Positions 37,446 to 50,400 of a DNA stretch of 64,000 nucleotides are shown piece by piece. This DNA is from Epiperipatus broadwayi (Eukaryota; Onychophora; Udeonychophora; Euonychophora; Peripatidae). Under the pieces are notes generated by a model. That model ran no database searches and was not told where the DNA came from. It was given only the letters and a program-made list of their open reading frames with translations. A program made the translations under genes and the position numbers. The stretch covers positions 59,678 to 123,677 of the forward strand of contig JAQFVV010007244.1 of NCBI GenBank assembly GCA_028023455.1, given 5' to 3'. Position 1 is the first letter of the stretch. Each line of letters opens with the position of its first letter.

Positions 37446-40400
37446 CGACCTATGTTATTATATTATTTATAATAATGTAAATCATGATCATTCTTTATTT
37501 CTATCATCACATCTCTTATAACTTCAACATTCATTCTATAATTTGATTTCAAAATTGAATACAAAAAACATTCATAAAATCTTTATTTATTCTATTAATA
37601 TTTTATTTGTTACATATTTAACTCTTCTTGCATTAAATAAATTACCTTGTCATCTTTTGTAAGTCTAGCTATTATTCTTTGCTCAACAATACAATTCTCT
37701 AATATGATGAGTGTGATTTTAATGATTATAAGTGAGGGATGGATATCTTATGAAACTATAAGAAACAATAATATCATGGATACATAACTTAAGGCCGCAT
37801 TTTTCTTGTGTCTACCTTAATTTCTATCTTGGTTTCTCTTTTAAGCTTTTACAGATTTTCAAACAATGCTGCTATCCATATATCATAAACATACTGACTT
37901 ATTTTAACCATACTACACTTAATATTAAATACACATCCCTATCACTACATGATTTGCTAATAAACTACTTTTCTGAACCACTATTTCTCTATCAAACACT
38001 CTATACAAAATCCTCAACATAGTAGATGAACACTATACATTTTTTCTTAAAATAATATCCAAACTTATTAACATTTCATACCTTGGATACCAAGAAGATG
38101 AAAATAGAAATAAACAAATAGTTTATGATATACAACTTATCATAAGCATACTAAGATAGTTATTTTTAACTTGTTCAGAGATCAATTATACATACATTTT
38201 ATAATCATATTCAGATTATAATAACTATTCACCCTCAGTAATTTACCTTTACATAAATATAAACATAATAAATATTATACATATTTATTTTACCAGAATT
38301 TTACTTTGAATAATCCAATACCAATGTTTTATATTAAACAATGGTAAATTAAAATTACCTTAATCATAATCTTATAATTATTATTGATGACCCACTAGTT
38401 GATATAATTTTTTGATGTTATAGAATCATAACAAACAAAAGCAAGAAAAAATTTAATTTCTTCTTTTTTATACCAAAAAATCCTAAAATATTTAAGTCTT
38501 AAAATGAATGAAATATTAATAAACAATTATAAATAACTAATATTAACTTAAAGTCTATGTCATATGTTATAATAATAAAACAAAAAGTTTTCTTCCATTC
38601 TTTGGATGGAATAGAATATTTTCAAAGGGGAAGCACTAGTTTCTATGATGACCAATTTACATAACAGAGAGATTTTTTCTCCTCTGCTCTGTGCTTTTTC
38701 TTTCTGTTCTTTGCAGCATAAATGAAAAACATGAAAGAAATCCAAGAGAATTTTTAATTATCAACAATAATAAAAAGTTCTTATAATAAAAGTTCATTCT
38801 TCTTATATAATTCCTTCACACTAATAAATAGATATTTAAATGTTTAATAACAACATTTATTAAATTTTAAAAGTTTCTTTTCTTTCAACATTAAAATATT
38901 TACTGTAGACTTACAGTTCTGGTGTTCTTCAAATCTTTTTTATTTAACAGGTTAATAACTTTAATAATACTTGCTAGTAACATTATAAAATTCTAGTGTT
39001 ATCCTCTTTAATAATCCATATTTATCATGTCAAAACAATCATTAATTATTACTTAAATGGAATGACAACTAGTAGATACATTTTTACTCAAAAATTTGTC
39101 AGCACAATATTTTTTTTCTTTTAAATTATTGGCATTTTGCTAAAGTCACATAAATTTAAAACAGGAAATTTTAATAGCTTTTCTGAATAAAAGTCATTAT
39201 TTTATCACTGCTAATTATTAAAGTTAATAAAAATGAACTCTATCATTTAACATACAAAAATGAATAAATATAAATTCTTTCATAAACTTTGTGTCATTAT
39301 GTAGGCAAAATGATTTGATATTGTTCAAAGCACTTTTTAACCAAATACATTTTTATATTTTGAAATAGATTAGTTCCTTCTGTCACCATAGGTTTTTAAT
39401 CAGTGCCTGTAATATACCAATGAGGATACCTTACTTTTCTATTCCATAGTTAAATTAGTGCCTAAACTTTTTAAGATACTTTCCATATTTTTACAAGTTA
39501 TTCTAAATACTTTTTAAAGTCAAAATAATAAAAGTATAGTAAATTTAGACTCGATATTTAAATACAAAAGGAACACAGTTCTATTCCTCTGAAAATTTCT
39601 TAATTTCACCCTTTCACATCGGTTAACCTATATTTATTAGAGAAATTTACCAATACCTGATTGGGTAATTAATTCCTGACACTTGCTAAAATTTACATAT
39701 TAATTTTTTTTGTCTCATTTTTTAAAATGAATTTATAATAAATATTATTAAATAATATTTTTTAATTAAATTTTATTTTAATAAACATTTAAATGTATCT
39801 TAATAAAAATATTTTTTATTTCAACTTAAATTTTGATACATAAAAATTTATCATTTAGATTACTATAATAATTAAATTTAGACACTTTTATAAAAATTGA
39901 TACAGTTAAATAAAATATAACATTTGATTTAGACAAATAATAAATGAAGTTAAGAACAAGGAGGTGAAATTTAATTAATTATCATATGAATGTGTGGGTA
40001 CACCTATCAACACAGGCTTCATTTTTAATTTATTTTATCATTATTTAAATAATTTAAGACAATAAATAAATAGCATTTTTTAATTTGATGGTTAATAATT
40101 ACAAAAATGTTAACATTAATCATTATGATTACTGTTTTAATATTATCTTATGTGATTTTAATCATCCTTCACTTTTATTTTTAAATACATAACATTTTAT
40201 ATCTCAAATGTAAAACCTTAAAAATTGCTTTAAAGAAAACTAACTTACATTTATCTCTGAGGAAACAGTATATTTTAACCTATTCCATAATTTAACTAAT
40301 TATATGTTACTGGATATTATATAAAATTTTAAATTTCTATGAAAATTGACTATTATTTATAATCATATAGTAATGTAGCAAAATAGAAAAGCTACAAAAG

Positions 40401-40830
40401 TATGTGTGTCATAATGTAATAAAACTAATTGATTTTATACAATTTATCATATCAATACTATTTAAATAAATAAAATATTATAAACTGTGTATATGCTATT
40501 GAAGGTGATTAACATATTATAAAGTTAACCTTAGATATTATTATTTACATAACTTGATATTTTTTTTTGCAATATGCAAATAAAAAAACAATATTATGCT
40601 ACTAAAGATGGTGGGCATGTTTCAGTGAAAATAATTATTTCATTGAAAAGTGGTTGTTAGTTATAATTAGAGAGAAAAATAAATATGTTTAAAATAGCAG
40701 ATCATGCATGTATTAATGAATTGAAATTGAATGGGGAGGGAGAAATATTGGATAGGAAGATAAAACAAATTTAAGCTGCTCACATGAGAAGTCAAGTAAC
40801 CACATAAGTTGATCTAGCATGATAATCTAC
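37446..40830. other. AT-rich intronic sequence, nothing recognised
   Basis: More than 3 kb without a recognised repeat, exon or RNA gene. The 38560-38745 minus frame has no domain. Confidence 0.5.
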
Positions 40831-41054
40831 AATTGGTAAAGTTTTAATGTTTTGAACACTGGTGAAGTAAAAGTTTGTTCTATTTAGTTTGTTAACTGTA
40901 GATGAGTGCAATTTTGGTCGGTGAAGCCAGAATCATAGATGAATGCTATGATCCTGGCTTCTCCTGTGCTGAAAATTTGCTCCACTACAATTAAGAAACT
41001 AAATTAAATAAACTTTTACTTTGTCACATTTGAAACATTGAAACTCTACTAATT
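40831..41054. repeat. Foldback (MITE-like) element, arms of about 105 bp
   Basis: AATTGGTAAAGTTTTAATGT at the left matches the complement of the right end, and the pairing runs to GAAGCCAGAATCAT and ATGATCCTGGCTTC around a 10-base loop. The arms differ at roughly one position in five, so the element is old. No target duplication was identified. Confidence 0.85.
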
Positions 41055-41214
41055 ACAGTAGAATAAAGAAAATGAAAATACTTCTGAATATTACATTATA
41101 ATCTATAAAATAAAACACTCTTTAATCTTGCCTTTAAGAAAAAAGTGAAAAAATAACAAAAACCATTGTATTTAGGTACATTAAAATTTCAATTGATTGT
41201 AGTCTTTGACAAAA
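41055..41214. other. AT-rich intronic sequence, nothing recognised
   Basis: No feature was seen. Confidence 0.4.
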
Positions 41215-41217
41215 AAT

Positions 41218-41312
41218 CCTAGTTGGTTGAAAATGTGTTTAAATTTAGCATTCATGAATCTAAAAGATCATCAGTTTGATTACCATGCTGCTACTGAAGG
41301 TCAACCACATCT
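41218..41312 (+). repeat. Possible tRNA-derived SINE, degenerate
   Basis: TAGTTGGTTGAAAATG resembles an A box and CATCAGTTTGATTACCATGC a B box, about 50 bp apart. No clear tail was seen. Confidence 0.35.
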
Positions 41313-41590
41313 GAATGAGAACAGAGAATAATTCTTTTTAGTATGTTGTGTTATATAATAATCTGTGTGTTATTACTAATAGTTAAACATATTTTAAAAA
41401 CTTAAATAAATTTTGAATTTTTCTGAAAAGCATGAGAAGTTCGCATGCTGCGAGCACCAGAATTATCCACTACATAATTACCTCATTCATAAGAATATTA
41501 AATTTAATCATAGAAAACTGAACCTTTGTTCTTGCATGCAGCAATGGTTCTAATATTTTATAAAGTTCCTAACAATAGATAAAACCTGCA

Positions 41591-41591
<1 letters not shown>

Positions 41592-41633
<42 letters not shown>

Positions 41634-41740
41634 GTCATAGCATCGGTCGGGATGCGAACCCATAACCGTCTGCAACCAATTACTTGCTTGCAAAGCGACT
41701 GCGATGACCTCTCAGCTAACAACGCTTGACATCATCATCA
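41592..41740 (-). repeat. tRNA-derived SINE with an AAT-repeat tail
   Basis: On the minus strand the element starts GTCAAGCGTTGTTAGCTGAG. It has an A box TTAGCTGAGAGG, an anticodon-arm-like CGCTTTGCAAGC and a B box ATGGGTTCGCATCCC, then a short unique part and a tail of about 14 AAT triplets at 41592-41631. The anticodon arm most resembles tRNA-Ala(UGC), but the cloverleaf is not intact. It shares its 5' end with the SINE at 10.2 kb. This is the best-preserved SINE in the window. Confidence 0.82.
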
Positions 41741-43830
41741 TTATTATTATAGTAAACCTAATTTTTTAACTTTTTATTACCTGATTGTCTCCATTTTTTA
41801 TGAATCTGCAATCGCCACAATAGTGCCAGTAATAATGATGATAATACATAAGTTGCTAGTAAAGTATAATGATAGGATAAACACAGCAGCTCTATTCAAA
41901 TAATAAAATTAATATTATTTTTATTTTTCCACCCTCATCACGTACATAATAATACTCAAAATAATGCTTTAAAGATAAATTCAAATATCTTTATATTAAA
42001 ATTATTTTTTAAAATAACAATTGTCTAAACAAACTTTTTTTTATTTTGATATCGAAAAAAATTTGAATGTCATGTTGTTTTAATCAGATTAACTTATTGC
42101 GCTACAAATTAAATGAATTAAATGTGTTTAAAAATGCATGCAACTTTTAAAACTTTTTAACTGCAGTCGGTTAGGTAGTGAAGTGTTATTCTATTAGATG
42201 ACTGAGTTTTTCCCCCTTTAGATAAAAACTTATTAATAATGAATTTTCTACATTGTTCTAAATTAAAAAGTAAATAATTAACTTCATATAAGATTCTAAA
42301 AGTTTAAAATCTCACACTAACTTTATTTTTTTCTCTTGAATTATGCAAACCGACAGCTGTGACCAAGAAGTCAATTTCATTAATGATAACTAATAATTCC
42401 GTAGTGTCTGCCATTTTAAAAGTATATTTACGTTACATATTTTGTTAGAGTGATTAATAAATAAGTGAAATAAAAGTGTAACTTAACATTTAAATAATTT
42501 TAAATGTGAAACAATCACTACATACTCATAAACTTCATAGACGGCTGATAAGTAAACATTCAAATAGTTAAGGATCGTTCATTTTGAAAAATCGGTACAA
42601 ACTTTAAAAAGTTTTATACTCATTTTAAACTTCATTATCAATATAGATAAAAATTTGGGAAATGTTTCTGAAATATTAAAATATTTTTGAATAGATTTTG
42701 AATAAAAACTTAACATATTATTGTAAAATTTAATAATGTCCAGAGGGTTTGGGACATAATAATTGATGCATATGTCTACCATGCCCACAACAGTATAGAT
42801 TTTAAGTCCAATGTAATTATCTATACATCAATCTTTGTTTGGTAAATGATAACTAGATATTATTATCTAGAAAGTAAAATGGGGGGGGGGACTTTAAAAA
42901 TTTAAGATTATTGGACAGGTCTTTACCCATTAATTGGGCTATTGAAGATTGTTTTATCTTCATCTTTATACACACATTTTAAAAATTATATAATCTCTAG
43001 TAGTAAGTTAATGAATATTGACTATTTATTATCCTTTTTTCAAAATAATTCATTCATTAATAAATATTGCATCACAAATTCTTATTTCAAAATTTTAAAT
43101 CTTTGCCATAATTTGGTAAAAAAATTAAATGATTCACAACAATGAATCAAGTTTTTAAAAGAAGTGAATAAGTCAATTATTTTATATAGCGCGATATTTA
43201 AAATCCAAGGCGCATGTGCAACAGTTGAATGCTGTTTAAATATTATTGTTAAAAGAAGTGAAGGAAAAGTTTTAAATATAATATTTATTTTTATAATTAC
43301 AAACATGAATCAATAATCTTATTAAATTATTTTTTAAATAATATGTAGTGATTATTAATGATATTATTCATTCTACATAAATTTTATAATATCGTTAATG
43401 ACAAAATTCATTAGTTCTTAACTAATAACATGCAGTCGATTAATGTAGAAGGTAGATTCTATGCATCCATCTGTTTATCTAACTTTATAATTCGTAGCCA
43501 TTTATGAATAATATGACTATTTTAACTTCAGAATTTTTTTTTAAAAAAGCAGGGATTGAAATACAAAGAATAAATAGTGAAAACTAGTTTTTAATGACTA
43601 CTCAAATTAAAAAACGGTACAGAAATATGAAATAGGTAAGATGCAAGGTCTTTTGTCATTTTCATTTGATTACTATCCATTCAATATTGGCTTTTAATTT
43701 ACTTTTTTGAAAAACTTTGATATCTTGCCTATTTATTGCAGTCCATTCTATGCTTTTTTATCCTGATGAAAGCAATGTATTTCTTTTTCAAGAAGTATAA
43801 TAACTACTCTTTTTTATTGCATTGCCAAAT
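41741..43830. other. AT-rich intronic sequence, nothing recognised
   Basis: A poly-G run is present near 42882-42891. No exon was recognised; frames at 42579-43306 have no domain. Confidence 0.5.
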
Positions 43831-44070
43831 GTATACCATATAATATTAAATTGTCCATTCACTTTACTACTGTTACACAATGCTTTATTTACCACTCTTT
43901 TTTACAGTTTACAGTTTCGATTGCCCCAGCAATCTTCTTCAGAACTTTATATTTCTTAGCCTCAACTCTTGCTGGGGCAATTGAAACTGTAAACTATAAA
44001 AAAGCATGGTAAATAAAGCATTGTGTAACAGTAGTAAAGTGAATGGACAATTTAGTATTATATGTTATAC
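43831..44070. repeat. Foldback (MITE-like) element, arms of about 100 bp
   Basis: The left arm runs through GTCCATTCACTTTACTACTG, CACAATGCTTTATTTACCA and AGTTTCGATTGCCCCAGCAA; the right arm is its reverse complement with only a few differences. The loop of about 35 bp (near 43931-43967) has TCTTCTTCAGAAC. The high arm identity suggests a younger insertion than the 40.8-kb foldback. Confidence 0.93.
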
Positions 44071-45344
44071 ACTGTATTTCTTTAGAATGACTTTGAGATA
44101 ATAGTGCAACTTAAATGGAATCTGATCTTTCTTTAAAAACAATGTTCAAATTTTCTATTAAAATATTTTTAGGAAGCCTATTATCATTTTCTTCCTTCAC
44201 ATGGTCAATCCAAAAATGATGAGTTTTTACAATAATAGATTAAATAACATCAAATCTTGCTAGTTGAAGAACATAAATTGATCCATGTAAAACATGTAAA
44301 TATATTTTGAAATAGGTTTATAAACTTCACTTAACATCAATAGGATAATTAATAATACCAAAAACCAGGTAGATACATAGAGCCTACTTGCTCATATGAC
44401 TATTTTGGGAAGATTAGTTTACTTGGGAACCCAAAATCCATCATAAGCAAATATGCAATATCAATTAACTAATCACTTAACTGTTTATTGGTTTATGAGT
44501 TTGGTACCTTGGCCATGTATATTTAAGTAATAATGTTCATATAATATATGAAAAAATAACAAAACATTCAATATTAATGAATATTATTTAAATTACTCTT
44601 TACTTCTATGTTTCATTGTCCTTAATTTTAACAATGATGTAAACACATTGAAGGATTCTCAAATCTACATTAGCTCTACTGATTATCAAGTAACTTTTAT
44701 AATTTTCTGTGCATTTTAGTATATGTAGCATTTAAAATTTAAAATCATTATTTATATATTTTAGTATATGAAAATTTCCAATTATGATTTTATTTAGGAA
44801 GAAACAGGCAAATGTTATTAAGACAGTAATCAATCAAGATAGTAAACTGTTAATGCTTTATAATTATGAATTGAAATTTTCATAAATTAAAATATTTTTT
44901 ATTAATTACATCCATTAAAATTATTAAAGTGTAATATCTGGCTTACAAGTGAAAGAATCTATTATGAAATAGAAAATAAAAAAATTGTGAGGCTTTGATT
45001 TTTTATACTTATATATGATTACTGAAGTGCTTTATCTCTATGTAAAAACTAGAGCAGGAAAGAATAATTCGTTTTAAGTGCAATAAAGCATTAACAATTT
45101 ATTATTGTTATTGATTACTGTCTTCTCAGCATCAGATTGTGGTATTTTTTAAATAGAATTATAAATGAAAATTTCCACATATAAAAATATTTTCATTAAT
45201 TACATTGATTAAAATTATTAAATTTTAATCTGAACATAAATTAAAAGAAAGATAAAATTCACCTAGCCTTGGCTTCAAGCATAATATCTAAATATAAATA
45301 TATGCATTGATACACATATACCTATCCTTTTTTCTTTTTATTAG
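44071..45344. other. Intronic sequence before the tail exon, nothing recognised
   Basis: Two segments are loosely similar to each other: AAATATTTTTTATTAATTAC near 44890 and AAAATATTTTCATTAATTAC near 45184, each followed by ATTAAAATTATTAAA. This may be an old duplication of about 300 bp. Confidence 0.5.
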
Positions 45345-45503
45345 ATCCATACAATTTGGAAGCACCCAAATGGAGATCCCATTCTTGCTGGTACAGGCTT
45401 AAAAATAGAATATAATACTCGACGATTTGCTTTTGATGATAGAAAGGAATTATATTACCGGGCAGAAGTACAAAACCGTGTTTACAAACGAGATTTGATG
45501 GAG
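45345..45503 (+). CDS. GABBR2: GABA-B receptor subunit 2-like, exon encoding the proximal cytoplasmic tail and start of coiled coil
   Basis: This exon encodes 53 residues, starting IHTIWKHPNGDPILAGTGLK and ending EVQNRVYKRDLME. It carries NTRRFAFDDRKEL followed by a charged stretch with heptad-like spacing. In invertebrate GABA-B receptors the tail just after TM7 has a closely similar NTRRF..DDR.EL...VEVQNRVYK pattern and leads into the coiled coil used for subunit dimerisation and surface delivery. It joins directly to LFLPK at the end of the TM7 exon. The acceptor is CTTTTTATTAG|ATC; the donor GAG|GTAAAA is weak. Both ends are phase 0. The rest of the coiled coil and the stop codon are not seen and are probably beyond the right edge. 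Intron retention would add ten codons and then stop at 45531-45533. Confidence 0.88.
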
Positions 45504-45533
45504 GTAAAAAATACTTTATTTATATTATTTTAA

Positions 45534-47224
45534 CACTCACAAATCTATTTATGTTCAGTTGGTTTATTATTTTTAAACATAATTTTATATAATTTCTTTC
45601 ATCTGGATGCATATTTTTACTCCAGAAGAAATTTAATTAGTTTGCCCAAATGTTTTGAAAATCAAAAATATTGCATAAAAGAAAACAATAATAATGAGTT
45701 TGTAGAAAAAACAAATTATTACCTTAAATTCGAAATATATATAAACCTGATTAAAAAATAAAGCATGAAATTGGGGGGGGGGGTGTTAATTAATGAATAA
45801 ACATTCTACCAAGTATATTAATATTAATAAAATTTATTAAACTTTGGATAAATATACAATATATAAACATTTCAATAACTATATTATGATTTTTTTTTTT
45901 GTTGATCTACTATTTTTCTTCATATGTAACCTGAGATATAGGAAAAAGAAACTCAAATGTACATTTTAAAAAAAAATTTAATATACCCAATCAATAAAAC
46001 TTAGATTTCTTTCTACACATTGATATTTTATTTGAAGCAATATTTCATACTTATGTCTATTTTACATAAATGCCATTGAAATTAAATAAAAAATAGATAA
46101 TAAATTGCAAGGTACATGATTACTGTAGTTTTAATAATGTATATGGTAAAATCTTTTTTTTTTGTTTTGTTTTTTGCCAATATTATGTTTTTTTTTTTAT
46201 GTTTGCAAAAAAAAAAAAAAGCTCCTGCTCTCTTGAATATGTCAAAAACAAATTACAAGGTAATTGATTTAAAACTGAGTAAATAAATGATGGTTTTAAT
46301 TTACATTTAGTAACCTTTAATCATATAAAGTCATTTTTTTCTTTTTTAGCCCAAACTAACATTACAATGATCATATTTTACAATTACAATAACTATCTTT
46401 TAGCTTTAGTCAAAATAACATTCATCAAAATTTTAATTAAGAAATGATTGAATGAATATATTTTAACTAATGTAGGCAATTGTACTTTGTTACTGTATGT
46501 GATAAAAGTATATTTTTAATTATGTATTATATTGAATAAAACCAGCATATTTTGCTTTTATAGTCATTACTGATAAAAATGTCATAAATGAAACTACTAA
46601 TTCCCTTGTAAGTTTATTAGTTAAAAGTTCTATAATTAAAACATAATATTGGTTATTGTATAATGTTTCCATTTTGATTTTGGATGACATAGCTTTACTG
46701 AATTGTCTATCCTACATTATCATCAATCTTATAAAATAGCTCCATTTTCAAAAATGGCAAATGTTTTTTTTTTAAAGTTCTAAAATTGTTTGTGAACAAT
46801 CACTGTAGTCTATAGCCAATAATCAATCATAAATCAATATAGTAGATACAAACTTATGTTGCTCTTTATGATGAATCCTTGTATATTAGAGCAAATATGT
46901 ATTTTGAAGTAAAATAATAATTATTTATTTTTAGGATATATATACCAATCAAAAATTCTATTGTCACAGCCAGTGTAATTAGAAAATTGCATAGATATCA
47001 TACTGTAAATATTCATTTAAAAAAAATTGCTTTAAAAATTAAATTCAAATATACATAAAAATTTTCAAAAAACATTTAAACATGTCTAGAAGATATTATA
47101 TATATTTAATAATATTATAATTTGATGTCTGTACTTCTTCAAAGCAATATATGTAATTATATAATTGAATATTTATAAATACAGTAATCAGATATATTTT
47201 AAAAATTTTATCCACTTAGTAGTG
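45534..47224. other. Intronic sequence after the tail exon
   Basis: Contains a poly-G run at about 45773-45782 and poly-A/T runs near 45890 and 46190-46220. No exon was recognised. Confidence 0.5.
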
Positions 47225-48400
47225 CTTTCAACTATCCTTGTAGTCTCTGTCAACTAACACTTTGAAAGACTAACCTTCCCACATTTCCATGATCTTAATG
47301 TTTGTTACCTGCCTGTTAATTAAGTCATGTTTGTATTTGTATATTAGCATAGCTTCTTTTATTTTTCTTTTGTTATTTTTTTCAATTTGCAATAGTTTAA
47401 CATTGCTGTAATTGAAGTTAAAACCATAAATATATGAATTATTATGGTCAGGAAAAATGGATGCTGAAACATTATTATCTACTTGGCTATTTTGATTCCA
47501 TTTCTGAACTCTTTTTAACAACAGCAAGTTCTCTTTAGTTCTTTTTTCCAACATACATCTAGATTCACCTATATATCCACTACCACACCTACTATCCATT
47601 TATAATTGATACAGTTTTTATTTATAAATGAGGTTTTATCTTTAGAATTATTTATTAATTTGTTTAATGTAGGAGGTGTGTAAAATGCAATATCACATAT
47701 ACCTTTATAAATCTTCCTTATAAAATTTACTTGATCATTTGAAATGTATGGTATTAATATCTATATTTTTTATTAGCAGGAGGATCAATATTATTATTAA
47801 AATTTTTGTTTTTATATTTAGTATTAAAATCTTTAATAACATTATATATATGATTATAATTGTAAACAACATTTAATAATTGAGTGGAATATATTTCAAT
47901 ATTTTTGCCTTTATCTGATAAATATTTGCAAAGACTATTTTTTCTAAACAAGAAAGACATCAAACCTGCCATTTTATGTGACATTGGAACTCTTGATTTA
48001 TATGAATATAACCTCTTTTTAATACTGGTTTAATGGTCATGCAGTAACCCAGCATACATTGATTTCTAGTTATCGTAAGATCAAAAAATTGAACGCACAT
48101 TAAATGTTCATCTGTTTTTATCCATTTTAAGCCATTTAAATTATGTAATTATTTGAACAACTCTTTAATTGTATTTGGTCTGCCACATATAAAAACATCC
48201 TCAACATATGTAATTATAACTTTTCATTTAGGAAAATAATATTGAATTATAGCTTTCTCTACATAATAATATACTAATACAATTAAAATAGACTTAAAGA
48301 CATTGTGTATTAGAATATCCTACTTGCAATTTACATTCTGCTAAACTTAGGATTCTGATCTGTACTATGAATTTAGAGCCATATTATGAATGGCTTCTAA
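47225..48400 (-). mobile_element. Penelope-like retroelement, reverse transcriptase end plus GIY-YIG endonuclease (decayed)
   Basis: Minus strand. Near 48210 the reading VITYVEDVFICGRP matches the reverse transcriptase active site of Penelope-like elements, where YVDD is expected: the first Asp codon is now GAG (Glu). It is followed by a stop and by LNGLKWIKTDEHLMCVQFFD and LTITRNQCMLGYC, the usual thumb-side motifs. A further frame at 47984-47754 bridges to the endonuclease frame at 47599-47270, which starts MDSRCGSGYIGESRCMLEKR and continues with LLLLKRVQKWNQNSQV and KEAMLIYKYKHDLINRQ. Stops and frame changes show it is dead. It is 5'-truncated. Confidence 0.85.
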
Positions 48401-49425
48401 TAAAAAGTTATTTAATAAGTCTAAGAGAAATATATTACTTTAATAGGCAATTAGTAAAGATAGTTGTACTTTATCAAAAACTACCTAACACATTTATCTA
48501 GTTGTAAATCCTATTATTAAATAAATTCAAAATATTATGCTTTGCATATGAATTACATATTTTACATGAAGGATCAATTTATATTAAGAGTTGGTTAGGT
48601 TTGTGATGGTGCGATCTGACTAAAAATACAATCTAATATAATATTGCTTTTTTCACTGATGGAAGGGAAGATTTTATACTTCTATAATAAAATAAAAGAA
48701 ACCTTGAGATCAGTTACTTATTTTCACGAAAATGGTTAGAATGCTGTAAAAATAATGAAGTCTTTCACATTTTTTAAATACCACTTATTTAGATTAACAT
48801 ATATATATATAAGATCATTAGAGTAAAAAAAGATGGTAAATTTGATCCATATCTAAGAATTTATGTCAGAAATAAAGATATTTTAACAATATAATATTAA
48901 ATTCATGAACACTATATGATTTTTAAAAATGGTAATAAGTAACGAATTAAGAGGAGAGGGGGAATAAATTTGAAGATTAAATTAAGATAATAGAAATATT
49001 GCAAATTAATAAATCGGTTTCTAAAATAATTTCAAATAAAAACTATTTTAGAAAACATTAGTGGTAATAAATACTGTATTTTGCTTTATTTTGTTTTTGT
49101 TTTTTTATGTTGCAATATTGCTTCTATTTTATTAAAATGCCACAACAGAGAATTTCTCACTTTTATTTAGTCTTGAAATTGCTTAGAATTTTTTTTGTTT
49201 TTGTTTTGTTTTTGTTAAAGGAATTAAGCAAAACATAAAACCTAAAATTGCACTTTAAATTGAATAAAGAACTAAAACAAAATCTACATCATGTTTTATT
49301 ATTGCCGAGCCGTTCGATTTTTATATATATCTAATACTGTTTTATACATATATCACCATTATCATCTTTACAACTAATTATTACTGAATGTAACAATCCC
49401 AACTTTCAAAAATATATATATGAGT
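48401..49425. other. AT-rich intronic sequence, nothing recognised
   Basis: May include unrecognised upstream parts of the Penelope copy, but no further motif was seen. Confidence 0.4.
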
Positions 49426-49429
49426 TTGA

Positions 49430-50400
49430 GATGGCTACGCAAACTAGTCTCTGAATCAAAACTACCCATATATTGTATTCTGGTCTTGTAGTCTGCTATT
49501 CTGAAATCATGCAATGATATAATTTAATTTTTCTCCCAGAAAGCTTCTATTTCTGAAAGATTTCAGTTTCTTGCTGAATGATACCTCTTTCTTGTATTCT
49601 ATTCTCAGCTATATTTTTGCAATAAAATAATCAATATTGTATTTAGCGAAATGTTTTAAAATAATCTTTATAATATAAATTAAGTTTACCTCTTTCATAA
49701 CTACATGTTAAATTAATGATAAAATATGTTTGAGAAAGTCTGTTATCTCGAATCTCATTGATATATCAAACGAGTTAAAATGTGTCTTTACAACTGAAAT
49801 TTCATTATTATCACTTCTAAAAACTAAAGAACATTCAATTGATCCTATGATCTTGTCATCATAATACTTAAAATACTATGGAACACTCTTAAATAAATAA
49901 AAATGTCTTTGCCTTTACATATATTGCTACAAAGGATCATGTCTAACTTCCTGTGAATAAATTTTGGAAATAAATTGCTCTGCATGCAAATAATTTTGTT
50001 AAAGCAGTTTTATTTAAAAATATATTTATTGACATTATAAAATTGTACAGATGCATAATAAATACACTTTGTTAATGTTGGCTCATCCATTGCTGGCGTT
50101 GGTCTGGAAGAAGTATGCCAAAGCCATTCTCTCCACTAGCAGGTTAATATATGAGTAAATACGTACTATTTTGTTGGTATTGCTCACCCCTTTTGAGGTT
50201 GACCCAATAATGCTATTTTAGTATTAAGATATTATCCTGTGATAAAATAAACAATCTTTTAACTTGTTAAGTTGGACGGCATTATATTAAAAAGACTAGC
50301 AATATATTCAATACAAAGCAATGTTTTTTTTTTTAAAAAATAATAATTACAATTTTTTATATGCTGCAAATAAAACATTAACAATATTTTATTTAATATT
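49430..50400 (+). repeat. Diverged interspersed repeat shared with 57.1-57.9 kb
   Basis: The stretch with CTCAGCTATATTTTTGCAAT, AATAATCAATATTG, AATAATCTTTATAATA and TTAAGTTTACCTC matches in order CTCTGCTATATTTCTCCAAT, AACAATCAACATTG, TAATCTTTACAATG and TTAAGTTTACCATG at 57330-57440. Further on, AACTTGTTAAGTTGG and CAATATATTCAATAC have partners near 57655 and 57738. An old repeat family of at least several hundred bp; no coding part was recognised. Confidence 0.6.

Larger units (their letters stand above)
26466..45344 (+). other. Intron of the GABA-B receptor gene between TM7 and tail exons (about 18.9 kb)
   Basis: The intron starts GTGAGT and ends TTATTAG. It contains SINE, Penelope, foldback and tandem repeats and two unusually GC-rich patches. 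TM7 (LFLPK) joins to IHTIW in frame, so no constitutive exon is expected here, but an alternative exon or an independent transcript cannot be excluded around 31.7-32.0 or 36.0-37.4 kb. Confidence 0.8.

Noticed and set aside
41640-41740. Functional tRNA-Ala gene
   Set aside because: The anticodon arm is Ala-like, but the acceptor stem ends do not pair and an AAT tail follows, as in SINEs.
43082-43306. Small overlapping frames near 42.6-43.3 kb
   Set aside because: Short, AT-rich codons on both strands, no recognisable motif.
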